A stretch of DNA of 64,000 bases. It comes from Paenibacillus barengoltzii NBRC 101215 (GTDB lineage Bacteria; Bacillota; Bacilli; Paenibacillales; Paenibacillaceae). The stretch's first letter is position 1. Each line of letters opens with the position of its first letter. Positions 43,234 to 48,756 of this stretch are shown piece after piece. The position numbers and the translations under genes were made by a program. Under the pieces are notes generated by a model. The model saw only the letters and a list, made by a program, of their open reading frames with translations, did not search any database and was not told the origin of the DNA. Location of the stretch: assembly GCF_004000745.1 (NCBI RefSeq), contig NZ_BILV01000023.1, positions 1 to 64,000 of the forward strand. Direction: 5' to 3'.

Positions 43234-44314
43234 GGACGATCACTCCTTTCGCTTCGATACGGCGCTTCGAGACGCGCCGTTCTCCTTCCGAATCAACGAG
43301 TTCCACAGGTTCTTCCTTCACGACGAACAACGTTAAGTGGGCCGGGTCTCCAACCTGAATGCGGCCCAACTTCTCACGGCCCAGCCATTGTGCTGCTTGA
43401 GTGGTTACCGCAGCAATGACTTCCTCAAGCGAATAGCCAAGATAAAGAAATTTGCTCAGCACGTTGGCCATGCTGTACACCGGACCATTCAGCCGGTTCC
43501 CCCGGTAGATGTCGGTGCTGATCGTATCAGGGTGGATCCCTTGTCGCTTCGCCGCCTCGGCCACCCGAAACGAGAAGCTGGCCGTACCATGGCCTACATC
43601 AAGATGCACCCCGCGGCGGATTGCCTCGTTTAACACCGGGAGCGGTTCGCCAGCTTCATCAAATAAATTGTTCGCTTTCCCGTTGAGATAATGGGTAATG
43701 ATATCTTTTCGTTGCAGCAGCGGGATCACCTCCCGGATATCGGGCGGCGCTGAGCCGATATGCACCATCAGCGGCAGCCCCGTCTCCAGCGACAGCTCCC
43801 TTCCGATCCGCAGCGGCATGACGCCGTTGTCGCGGACGACGCTCTGGCTGATTCGCGCTTTCAGGCCAACGATGGAGTCCCGATACTCGGCAAGTGCAGC
43901 CTTCAAGCGCTCACGGTCGATCCAAGCTAACTCCGACAGTTCGTCGATGCGTTTCAGTCCAATCCGCGAGATGTTCAAAAAAGCCAACAGATTGGTCTCC
44001 GCGTGCTTGCCGCTGGCCAGCAGATCGCCGATCCGATCCGCACCGCAGCTGCCGGCATCTATAATTGTTGTGACGCCTTGCTTCACGCCAATCTCATCGA
44101 TCTCGTCACCGTACGGGTCGAACTCTGGAAATGCGTGGACATGCATATCGATCCAACCGCTGGACACATAGTGGCCGGTCCCGTCCCAGTCCCGATCGCC
44201 GCGAGCCTGGCCGGCTTCCGTGATCTCCGTGATGATCCCATCCTCGATCACAATGTCGATCGCTTCCCCATTAACTCTTTGGAGATGGCGATAAACGACT
44301 CTTTCCTTCATCAT
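43199..44314 (-). CDS. Amidohydrolase/deacetylase-family metallohydrolase
   Basis: 371-aa TIM-barrel amidohydrolase of the EF_0837-like group that accompanies dgaE/dgaF in many Firmicutes. Metal ligands by motif: His58 and His60 in DMHVHAF, a probable carboxylated Lys152 in GLKARIS, His185 in MVHIG, His208 in THYLNG and Asp268 in STDIYRG. A plausible role is removal of an N-acyl group from an N-acyl-2-amino-2-deoxy-aldonate before the DgaE step; this is inference. The ATG at 44314 follows AAGAGG. First gene of the operon amidohydrolase-dgaE-dgaF-kinase-gntR. Confidence 0.85.
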   Translation of the reverse strand: MMKERVVYRHLQRVNGEAIDIVIEDGIITEITEAGQARGDRDWDGTGHYVSSGWIDMHVHAFPEFDPYGDEIDEIGVKQGVTTIIDAGSCGADRIGDLLASGKHAETNLLAFLNISRIGLKRIDELSELAWIDRERLKAALAEYRDSIVGLKARISQSVVRDNGVMPLRIGRELSLETGLPLMVHIGSAPPDIREVIPLLQRKDIITHYLNGKANNLFDEAGEPLPVLNEAIRRGVHLDVGHGTASFSFRVAEAAKRQGIHPDTISTDIYRGNRLNGPVYSMANVLSKFLYLGYSLEEVIAAVTTQAAQWLGREKLGRIQVGDPAHLTLFVVKEEPVELVDSEGERRVSKRRIEAKGVIVHGKFIKCEVWA

Positions 44315-44443
44315 AGCTCGCCTCTTTTTAATAAGGATCGTTGTCATGCCTGCCTCTGATTGAATTTAGCATAACATGGAAAATGACTCTTGAGAATATA
44401 ACGTTATAATGTTTAAATATTGGATTTCTCGTACATTAATTTC

Positions 44444-44499
44444 ATCTTAGCCTCCCAAAAGTCCAGGAAATATCCCACGAAATTACGATAATATCCGAA
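44444..44499 (-). promoter_or_regulatory. Promoter of the amino-sugar-acid operon with bipartite AATATC element
   Basis: -10 box TAAGAT (44444-44449), 16 bases, then the 34-base element at 44466-44499 with AATATC words at 44469 and 44490 (21 bases apart). By eye about 27 of 34 positions equal the GH130 copy at 39511-39544. Distance to the -10 box is the same in both. Confidence 0.6.
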
Positions 44500-44529
44500 A
44501 AAGTTGTAATTTCACACTGTGTATTAAGC

Positions 44530-44567
44530 AAAAAGCCCCCCGTATCACTTGGAAAGTGACCGGGGGA
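44530..44567 (-). terminator. Stacked terminator 1
   Basis: Stem CCCCCGGTCACTT / AAGTGATACGGGGG (one bulge) followed on the minus strand by CTTTTTG. Protects the sugar-acid operon promoter from leftward readthrough. Confidence 0.75.
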
Positions 44568-44602
44568 ACTAGTAAGCCAGTAACTCTACCAAATCAAAAA
44601 GA

Positions 44603-44640
44603 AATAGACCCCCACGCGTTAGGTAAGGGTCTATTCCTTT
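44603..44640. terminator. Stacked terminator 2 (bidirectional)
   Basis: Perfect 9-base stem AATAGACCC / GGGTCTATT with T-rich sequence on both sides (CCTTTT rightward, TCTTTTT leftward). Confidence 0.65.
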
Positions 44641-44689
44641 TACCAAACATATTGACAATGCACCTACTAATCATCAAGATTTGAAATGC

Positions 44690-44719
44690 AAAAAGGGCCG
44701 CTCGCGAAGCGAACGGCCC
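44690..44719 (-). terminator. Stacked terminator 3, end of the lysis cassette
   Basis: Stem GGGCCG...CGGCCC with internal CGC/GCG pairing, followed on the minus strand by TTTTTGC, 15 bases beyond the stop codon of the small WYL-like gene. Confidence 0.85.
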
Positions 44720-44734
44720 AAAATATAGGGAGGC

Positions 44735-44953
44735 TCAGGAGGCAGTATGCCGCCCTTTTGCCACAGGTACACAAGCTAATATGTTCTCGATCCGAAAAGC
44801 CCGAGGGGCATGGGAAGTCAGGCAAGTCGCCCGAACCAAACCGCCCCGCACATCATGAACTTCGATCCGCCGCTGCGTAATCTTGCCTGTACGGTCAAGG
44901 TAGATGATTTCTACGGTGCGACCGATGTATTTTTCCACCAGGATCATCTCCAT
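44735..44953 (-). CDS. Small WYL-like protein next to phage lysis genes
   Basis: 72-aa protein (67 aa if the GTG at 44938, which has GGAG nine bases upstream, is used). The pattern YIGRTVEIIYLDRTGKITQRRI then VRATCLTSHAPRAFRIENILACVPV resembles the Sm-like barrel of WYL domains (R-x-F/I... and basic C-terminal strand), but without an HTH or the WYL triad itself. Similar short proteins sit beside lysis genes in Paenibacillus phages as far as I recall. It has its own promoter at 44972-45001. Function unknown, possibly ligand- or nucleic-acid binding. Confidence 0.6.
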   Translation of the reverse strand: MEMILVEKYIGRTVEIIYLDRTGKITQRRIEVHDVRGGLVRATCLTSHAPRAFRIENILACVPVAKGRHTAS

Positions 44954-44963
44954 ATAGGAACGT

Positions 44964-45001
44964 TTGTTTGTATTATATGCAAACAATTGATCTTTATTCA
45001 A
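44964..45001 (-). promoter_or_regulatory. Promoter and palindromic operator of the WYL-like gene
   Basis: Minus strand TTGAAT (44996-45001), 18-base spacer, TATAAT (44972-44977). The -10 box sits in the nine-base centre of a perfect inverted repeat TTGTTTG / CAAACAA (44964-44970, 44980-44986), so a bound repressor would block the promoter. Confidence 0.6.
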
Positions 45002-45046
45002 GTGGAAATGACCTCCAAGCAAGATCATGCTGTCCCCGAAGCCCGC

Positions 45047-45325
45047 TTATTTGTCCTTCGTTCTTCCTTGGCGTTTGTTCCCGAGCTCAAACAACCCGGT
45101 GGCCGATAAACCCGCTAAACCTCCCGCCCACAGTCGCAGCACCAGCTCCATTTCCGTAAATGGGTACGCCGCTGCTCCAACCAAAATGCCGATGATTACC
45201 CCGATGAAAGGGATCAGATTTTTCGGCAGGTTGAAAGTTGTTTTCACAAGTTGAACCAAAGCTAATACAAATACGGACAAGACCGAGGCAAAGGCCAGTA
45301 CATTGGTTAAAATCTCGTTTTGCAT
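45047..45325 (-). CDS. Phage holin, A118/Hol118-like
   Basis: 92-aa membrane protein with three predicted transmembrane segments (VLAFASVLSVFVLALVQLV, LIPFIGVIIGILVGAAA, LRLWAGGLAGLSATGLFEL) and a short basic C-terminal tail. The C-terminal pattern RLWAGGLAGLSATGLFELGNK is close to the Hol118 family. Holins open the membrane to let the endolysin reach the wall. It follows the amidase gene by 20 bases. Confidence 0.82.
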   Translation of the reverse strand: MQNEILTNVLAFASVLSVFVLALVQLVKTTFNLPKNLIPFIGVIIGILVGAAAYPFTEMELVLRLWAGGLAGLSATGLFELGNKRQGRTKDK

Positions 45326-45345
45326 GACGATGATTCCCCTCCTTC

Positions 45346-46278
45346 TTATTGCTCCGGGATGCCCGCCGCCCGGCGCAGGTAGTTAGCTAAGTTGTTAAAA
45401 TGCTGCGCTCGTGCCATATTCCCTTCGTCCCGTGCCTTAAACCAAGCCGGAGAAAGCCAGCGGAAGATGATTTCCTGTGCATTGCTTTTTGGCAGTGGAA
45501 TCAATGGGCCGGGAGTGGACGAAGAGGCTAATGGAATGCCTGAGGCCACCCGTAGATTGTTCGCTAAATTGTGAAAATGCGTCATGCCAACTTGGTCCCC
45601 TTTGGCACGTGAAGCAAACCATGCAGGAGAAACGTAGTTGTCGATCAGCGACTGTGCGATGGAAGCGGGCAATGGCGTAAACGATGTATTTGAGTTTGAC
45701 GTCGGGCTAGTTGTACGCATGGTCTTGAGTTCGGCTGAGATATCGTCCAGCAATCGGTTCATCGTTTTTCCGCCTGTAGCCAGAGCCTTATCAGGATCCT
45801 GTCTTCGCGCGGGATCCAGTTGCCTGTGAGATGGAATAAAGACGTAAGGGTTCTTGTTCCATTTGTAACAGCAATAAGCCAGATACCAGACATACCGCTT
45901 GTACGCTTCCGTAAATTTTATGCGCCCGCCGTAACAAAATTCCACCCCGATGGCCGCATCATTGGCATCATAGCCAAATAAATCGTTGTCCGTCGTCACG
46001 TTGTACAGCACGTGCCAAGCTTTTTCCGCAGGATCCGAGCCAGTGCCTGTCGGGATAATTTCAAGAATTTTTGTATCATCGATAAACACATGGGCCGAGG
46101 CCGTACGATCCTTCAGCGAGTTGAAATAGGCATAGTGGTTGTCCGCCGTAGCCCCCGGATTCCCCGTGTCATGTGCCACAAAAAACTCCGGGGTTCCCGT
46201 CGTCAACCTCGTCCCTGGTCGGACGTTAGGCCGCCTTGCAATGTATCGCCTTTCAATCCGGTATTTTTGTGTATCCAT
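45346..46278 (-). CDS. N-acetylmuramoyl-L-alanine amidase endolysin with two C-terminal repeats
   Basis: 310-aa Amidase_2 (PGRP-like) lysin cleaving the peptide from the glycan strand. Zinc-site residues His36 (VAHDTGN), His151 (IPSHRQLDP) and Asp161 fit the family. Residues 202-249 and 261-308 are two 48-residue repeats with the core SPAWFxxRxxG and HFxNLANxLRxAxGIP, presumably the wall-binding part; I do not recognise this repeat family. No signal peptide, as expected for a holin-dependent lysin. The start at 46278 follows GGGGTG. Confidence 0.9.
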   Translation of the reverse strand: MDTQKYRIERRYIARRPNVRPGTRLTTGTPEFFVAHDTGNPGATADNHYAYFNSLKDRTASAHVFIDDTKILEIIPTGTGSDPAEKAWHVLYNVTTDNDLFGYDANDAAIGVEFCYGGRIKFTEAYKRYVWYLAYCCYKWNKNPYVFIPSHRQLDPARRQDPDKALATGGKTMNRLLDDISAELKTMRTTSPTSNSNTSFTPLPASIAQSLIDNYVSPAWFASRAKGDQVGMTHFHNLANNLRVASGIPLASSSTPGPLIPLPKSNAQEIIFRWLSPAWFKARDEGNMARAQHFNNLANYLRRAAGIPEQ

Positions 46279-46404
46279 AAGCGATTTCACCCCTTCCATT
46301 TATGCTATTCGTCAAGGTATCCCCTTCGCTTGTGCGCTTGTGAGTACGATTCTAGGATTTTCATCATAAAACAAAAGAGCCTGCGATGATTTAGCAGACT
46401 CTGG

Positions 46405-46410
46405 TATAAT
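46405..46410 (+). promoter_or_regulatory. Extended -10 promoter of the toxin gene
   Basis: TGGTATAAT, an extended -10 element (TG-N-TATAAT), with transcription expected to start near 46416. No good -35 box. Confidence 0.6.
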
Positions 46411-46417
46411 TTAGCAT

Positions 46418-46625
46418 GTACAACTGAACTTGGGTGGGACAGTATCGCCTCCAGATGGGAGGTGATGCGTATGCAATTTTCGTTTTCGGAAGTGATCATG
46501 CTAGGCATGTTTGTCCTTGCACTGCTTACTTATCTGAATAAACGAAAATAACCCGCCCAGGTTAGCGCCGAGGTGCGGGTTATTCTCTGAAGTACATTTG
46601 GAGGTTTCCCACCCAAGTGTTGTAC
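46418..46625 (+). other. Long-range 5'-3' complementarity and SD-sequestering hairpin of the toxin mRNA
   Basis: GTACAAC (46418-46424) and ACTTGGGTGGGA (46428-46439) at the predicted mRNA 5' end are exactly complementary to TCCCACCCAAGT and GTTGTAC (46607-46625) near the 3' end: 19 pairs with one three-base bulge. Separately TCGCCTCC (46445-46452) pairs with the ribosome binding site GGGAGGTGA (46457-46465). Both features are hallmarks of type I toxin messages whose translation is held off. Confidence 0.65.
46471..46551 (+). CDS. Holin-like toxin of a type I toxin-antitoxin system (TxpA/BsrG type)
   Basis: 26-residue peptide with a polar start (MQFSFSEV), one hydrophobic membrane-spanning stretch (IMLGMFVLALLTYL) and a basic end (NKRK), the classic make-up of Firmicute type I membrane toxins annotated as putative holin-like toxins. 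GGAGG is eight bases before the ATG. The stop codon lies in a hairpin shared with the antisense RNA. It is on the opposite strand to the flanking lysis genes. Too short for routine gene calling, so likely to be missing from automatic annotation. Confidence 0.75.
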   Translation: MQFSFSEVIMLGMFVLALLTYLNKRK

Positions 46626-46657
46626 CGGGGAGGCTGTGGCGCAGCCTCCTTGTTTCT
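46545..46657 (-). ncRNA. Predicted antisense antitoxin RNA (RatA-like)
   Basis: Predicted from the promoter at 46664-46692 to the hairpin AATAACCCGC / GCGGGTTATT (46547-46556 with 46575-46584), after which the minus strand continues TTCGTTTATT. About 110 nt, fully complementary to the 3' half of the toxin message including the end of the coding sequence, the same tail-to-tail arrangement as txpA/ratA. A 5' stem GGAGGCTG / CAGCCTCC is present. Confidence 0.6.
46629..46655 (+). terminator. Terminator of the toxin mRNA
   Basis: GGAGGCTG / CAGCCTCC stem with a short loop followed by TTGTTTCT on the plus strand, 80 bases after the toxin stop codon; it puts the 3' complementary segment (46607-46625) inside the message. 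Confidence 0.6.
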
Positions 46658-46663
46658 ATTGTT

Positions 46664-46692
46664 ATCTTAGCATACTCTTCCATATACCTCAA
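46664..46692 (-). promoter_or_regulatory. Promoter of the antisense RNA
   Basis: Minus strand TTGAGG (46687-46692), 17-base spacer, TAAGAT (46664-46669), with an additional TG before the -10 box. Stronger by consensus than the toxin promoter. Confidence 0.65.
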
Positions 46693-46706
46693 TCATACCC
46701 AAGAGC

Positions 46707-46994
46707 TTATTCCTCCAGCCGATCGATCCGTTTATGGGCTTGTTTTGCTGACTCTTCGACGCGGGTCAGCCGCTCGGAGAAGGCTTCAAATCGCTGGCCT
46801 TGCAGCTTCTGCTCGATTTTCATGTCGTCAATGAGTCTCTTGAGATTTACGATCTCTGTTCGTCTCATCGCCTCAGCTTCAGCCGCTTCCTCAGCTTCCC
46901 TCCGCATCGCTTTCGAGCGCCCGGCCCAGCCTAATGCTATCCCACTAATTGCCGCTAAGGCCGATGTGATCGAAGTTAGTGCAGTCATGTCCAT
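46707..46994 (-). CDS. Small membrane/coiled-coil protein of the lysis cassette
   Basis: 95 aa: a hydrophobic N-terminal segment (about 5-24, ALTSITSALAAISGIALGWAG) followed by a long charged coiled coil (about 28-95) rich in Arg/Glu/Lys with heptad spacing. Size and gene position recall phage lysis accessory proteins of the XhlA kind, but the order of membrane segment and coiled coil is reversed relative to XhlA, so no family name is given. ATG at 46994 behind AGAGGTGAG. First gene downstream of the strong leftward promoter at 47144-47172. Confidence 0.72.
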   Translation of the reverse strand: MDMTALTSITSALAAISGIALGWAGRSKAMRREAEEAAEAEAMRRTEIVNLKRLIDDMKIEQKLQGQRFEAFSERLTRVEESAKQAHKRIDRLEE

Positions 46995-47032
46995 AAATCT
47001 CACCTCTCTTAAGTTTCTTTAAGCGAAGTTTA

Positions 47033-47243
47033 TTACCATTTTGGAAATCCCTATCTTCCTTATCTTCAATTGAGCTTGTCCAAGAAAAGTTTGGATAGAG
47101 TGTTTTCCACCCTCTTTTTTACCAATTTGGTAACCGCAACCTGATTATATGTTGCCATTTTGGTAATGTCAAGCCATATGATTACCGATTTGGTAATATA
47201 AAAAATTCCCATCCTTACCACCTTCTCTTTACCAATTTGGCAA
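47033..47243. promoter_or_regulatory. Array of five 15-bp repressor operators
   Basis: Copies of the palindrome TTACCAATTTGGTAA: 47033-47047 (TTACCATTTTGGAAA), 47119-47133 (perfect), 47152-47166 (TTGCCATTTTGGTAA), 47182-47196 (TTACCGATTTGGTAA) and 47229-47243 (TTACCAATTTGGCAA). They flank and overlap the two divergent promoters between the coiled-coil gene and the XRE repressor gene, as in a phage immunity region. Confidence 0.85.
47144..47172 (-). promoter_or_regulatory. Leftward promoter of the lysis cassette
   Basis: Minus strand TTGACA (47167-47172), exactly 17 bases, TATAAT (47144-47149): a perfect sigma-A consensus. The operator at 47152-47166 fills the spacer and others lie on both sides, so the promoter should be silent while repressor is bound. 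Confidence 0.85.
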
Positions 47244-47256
47244 CTTGTGCTACACT
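47228..47256 (+). promoter_or_regulatory. Rightward promoter of the repressor gene
   Basis: TTTACC, 17 bases, TACACT, 29 bases before the repressor start codon. The operator at 47229-47243 covers the -35 box, suggesting autoregulation. Confidence 0.6.
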
Positions 47257-47285
47257 AAATGAAACGGTTAGGAAGAGGAGTAACC

Positions 47286-47642
47286 ATGCAAACGCTAGGC
47301 GAACGAATCAAATATCTTCGTGAACTACGTCAGCTCACGCAAAAAGACCTCGCCTCCCAAGCCGAAATTTCGGTCGTGCAGCTATCTCGGTATGAGACCA
47401 ACGACCGCAAGCCGGATCCGGAGGTGCTGCGTAAGATCGTTGACGCTCTGGATACCAGTGCCGATTATTTACTAGGCCGGACCAACGACCCGTCTTCAGC
47501 AGTGGAGAAAGGCATGAGTTTGTCTTTTTTCGGAGGACCTGAAGCGTATACAGCGGATGAAATCGCCATGATGGAGGCAGCCCTCAAAGCATATCGGGAG
47601 CAGAAGAAGAAGCTGCTGGACGGAGACGAATCGAAAGGCTAA
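47286..47642 (+). CDS. XRE-family phage-type repressor
   Basis: 118-aa DNA-binding protein with an N-terminal helix-turn-helix of the Cro/C1 type (about 4-62; LGERIKYLRELRQLTQKDLASQAEISVVQLSRYETNDRKPDPEVLRKIVDALDTSADYLLG pattern) and a short C-terminal helical region. The ATG at 47286 has GAAGAGGAG just upstream. It is the likely ligand of the TTACCAATTTGGTAA operators next to it and, by analogy with ICEBs1 ImmR, the target of the ImmA-type protease downstream. Confidence 0.88.
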   Translation: MQTLGERIKYLRELRQLTQKDLASQAEISVVQLSRYETNDRKPDPEVLRKIVDALDTSADYLLGRTNDPSSAVEKGMSLSFFGGPEAYTADEIAMMEAALKAYREQKKKLLDGDESKG

Positions 47643-47692
47643 ATTATTCGAAGATAACGAGTTACATATAAAATCAACAAGACAACTACAAC

Positions 47693-47720
47693 GGCCCTGA
47701 TTCTAAGGGCCCTTATTTCG
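47693..47720 (+). terminator. Hairpin after the repressor gene
   Basis: GGCCCT / AGGGCC stem followed by CTTATTTC, 50 bases beyond the repressor stop and 44 before the ImmA-like gene; probably limits readthrough into it. Confidence 0.6.
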
Positions 47721-47763
47721 GACTATAGACCGAACATACATTCTTATCCAAGAGGTGACTTGA

Positions 47764-48363
47764 ATGTTGTACGCCTATTATCGCGAGACTCATCTGGAGC
47801 AATGGATGAATACCAAATATCTGAATCACGGGATCTCATCCCCCGCCGATCTCGACATCGACCGCATCGCCGAAGCCTTCGGGATCGGGTTAGTCTATGG
47901 GAATCACCCGTCCTTTTCGGACAATGAGGAGAATGTGATTTTCTTGAACAAAATGATGCAGGCGGATCAGTCCCGGGTCGTCTTTTTCCATGAACTTTGC
48001 CATGTGCTGCGCCATGCCGGAGATCAGCGGCGGATGACTGAGCTGTTCATGCATGCCCAAGAGACCGAAGCTGAGCAGTTTGTGCTCTATGCCGCCATTC
48101 CTTTCTATATGTTCGCCAAGCTGCCGGTGCCGGATCATCGCAGCGAAGCGGTGGCTTACATTGCCGAACAGTTCCAGGTTCCCCCGGAGCTGGCGGAGCA
48201 GCGGTTGGACCAAATCCAACGGCGGGTGCTGCAGGGCAGCCTCATCGCAGCTGCCCAGGAGGCAACCCGCCGCCAGCGCGAAGCGGAGCAGAGCTGGTCG
48301 CCGGAAACCCGGCGGGTACTGTCCCAGCTGGAACGACAAATCGGAAGTCGAGGAGGGCGGTAA
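47764..48363 (+). CDS. ImmA/IrrE-family metallopeptidase
   Basis: 199-aa zinc protease with the motif HELCH (in VVFFHELCHVLRHAG) and a conserved downstream acidic helix (ETEAEQFVLYAAIP), as in ImmA of ICEBs1 and other mobile elements. ImmA-type proteins cut the cognate repressor after DNA damage or a cell-density signal and so induce the element. GAGGTGA precedes the ATG. C-terminal 60 residues are a charged helix. Follows the repressor gene. Confidence 0.9.
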   Translation: MLYAYYRETHLEQWMNTKYLNHGISSPADLDIDRIAEAFGIGLVYGNHPSFSDNEENVIFLNKMMQADQSRVVFFHELCHVLRHAGDQRRMTELFMHAQETEAEQFVLYAAIPFYMFAKLPVPDHRSEAVAYIAEQFQVPPELAEQRLDQIQRRVLQGSLIAAAQEATRRQREAEQSWSPETRRVLSQLERQIGSRGGR

Positions 48364-48366
48364 AGA

Positions 48367-48756
48367 ATGCGGATTGCGGCATATTGCGATTATTATACGG
48401 ACTCGATCCGTCCGCTGCAGTTAATTGTGGATCTCCAGCCAGGGGATGTGGATTGGTCGGAAACGCTGTATATCCCGGTTTCGGGACCGTTTGAGCCGTT
48501 TGCTCCCGAGGATTTTGGCGACCTGCCCTGCGTATCTGTCCTGCTGGAAGACCTCGTTCGACCTAAGCTGGAACAGGAGCCATCAGATCAAATCTCAGCT
48601 GGCGCACCGGACACATCGCACTCCCATCCATCGCAACAGCTGCTGGGCATCCGCCTGCCGCAAATTGCTGCCCGCTGCGGCGATCCCTCGGACATCCAGC
48701 GCCTGGTGTTGCAGATGGACGAAGTCGAAGAAATTCTAGGCTATGTCATCGGTTGA
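48367..48756 (+). CDS. Hypothetical protein downstream of ImmA
   Basis: 129 aa, not recognised. N-terminal [21 protein letters not shown] looks like a beta-strand start, followed by an acidic, Pro-rich middle and a possible C-terminal helix ([22 protein letters not shown]). No signal peptide, no membrane segment, no metal motif. It starts 3 bases after the ImmA-like stop codon behind GGAGGGCGG, so it is surely co-translated with it, and its 3' end overlaps the convergent oxalate decarboxylase gene by 16 bases. Confidence 0.7.
   Translation: MRIAAYCDYYTDSIRPLQLIVDLQPGDVDWSETLYIPVSGPFEPFAPEDFGDLPCVSVLLEDLVRPKLEQEPSDQISAGAPDTSHSHPSQQLLGIRLPQIAARCGDPSDIQRLVLQMDEVEEILGYVIG

Noticed and set aside
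46305-46508. Minus-strand open frame of 67 codons over the toxin locus
   Set aside because: It is the shadow of the toxin gene and its leader; the last 20 codons lack a ribosome binding site, and promoter and terminator signals here fit RNA genes instead.
47033-47243. CRISPR-like array of short repeats
   Set aside because: The units are 15-bp palindromes at uneven spacing inside a divergent promoter region next to an XRE gene; they are operators. No cas genes are present.
44735-48756. Complete prophage
   Set aside because: No integrase, terminase, portal, capsid, tail or replication genes are found within or around the module, which is bordered by metabolic genes on both sides.
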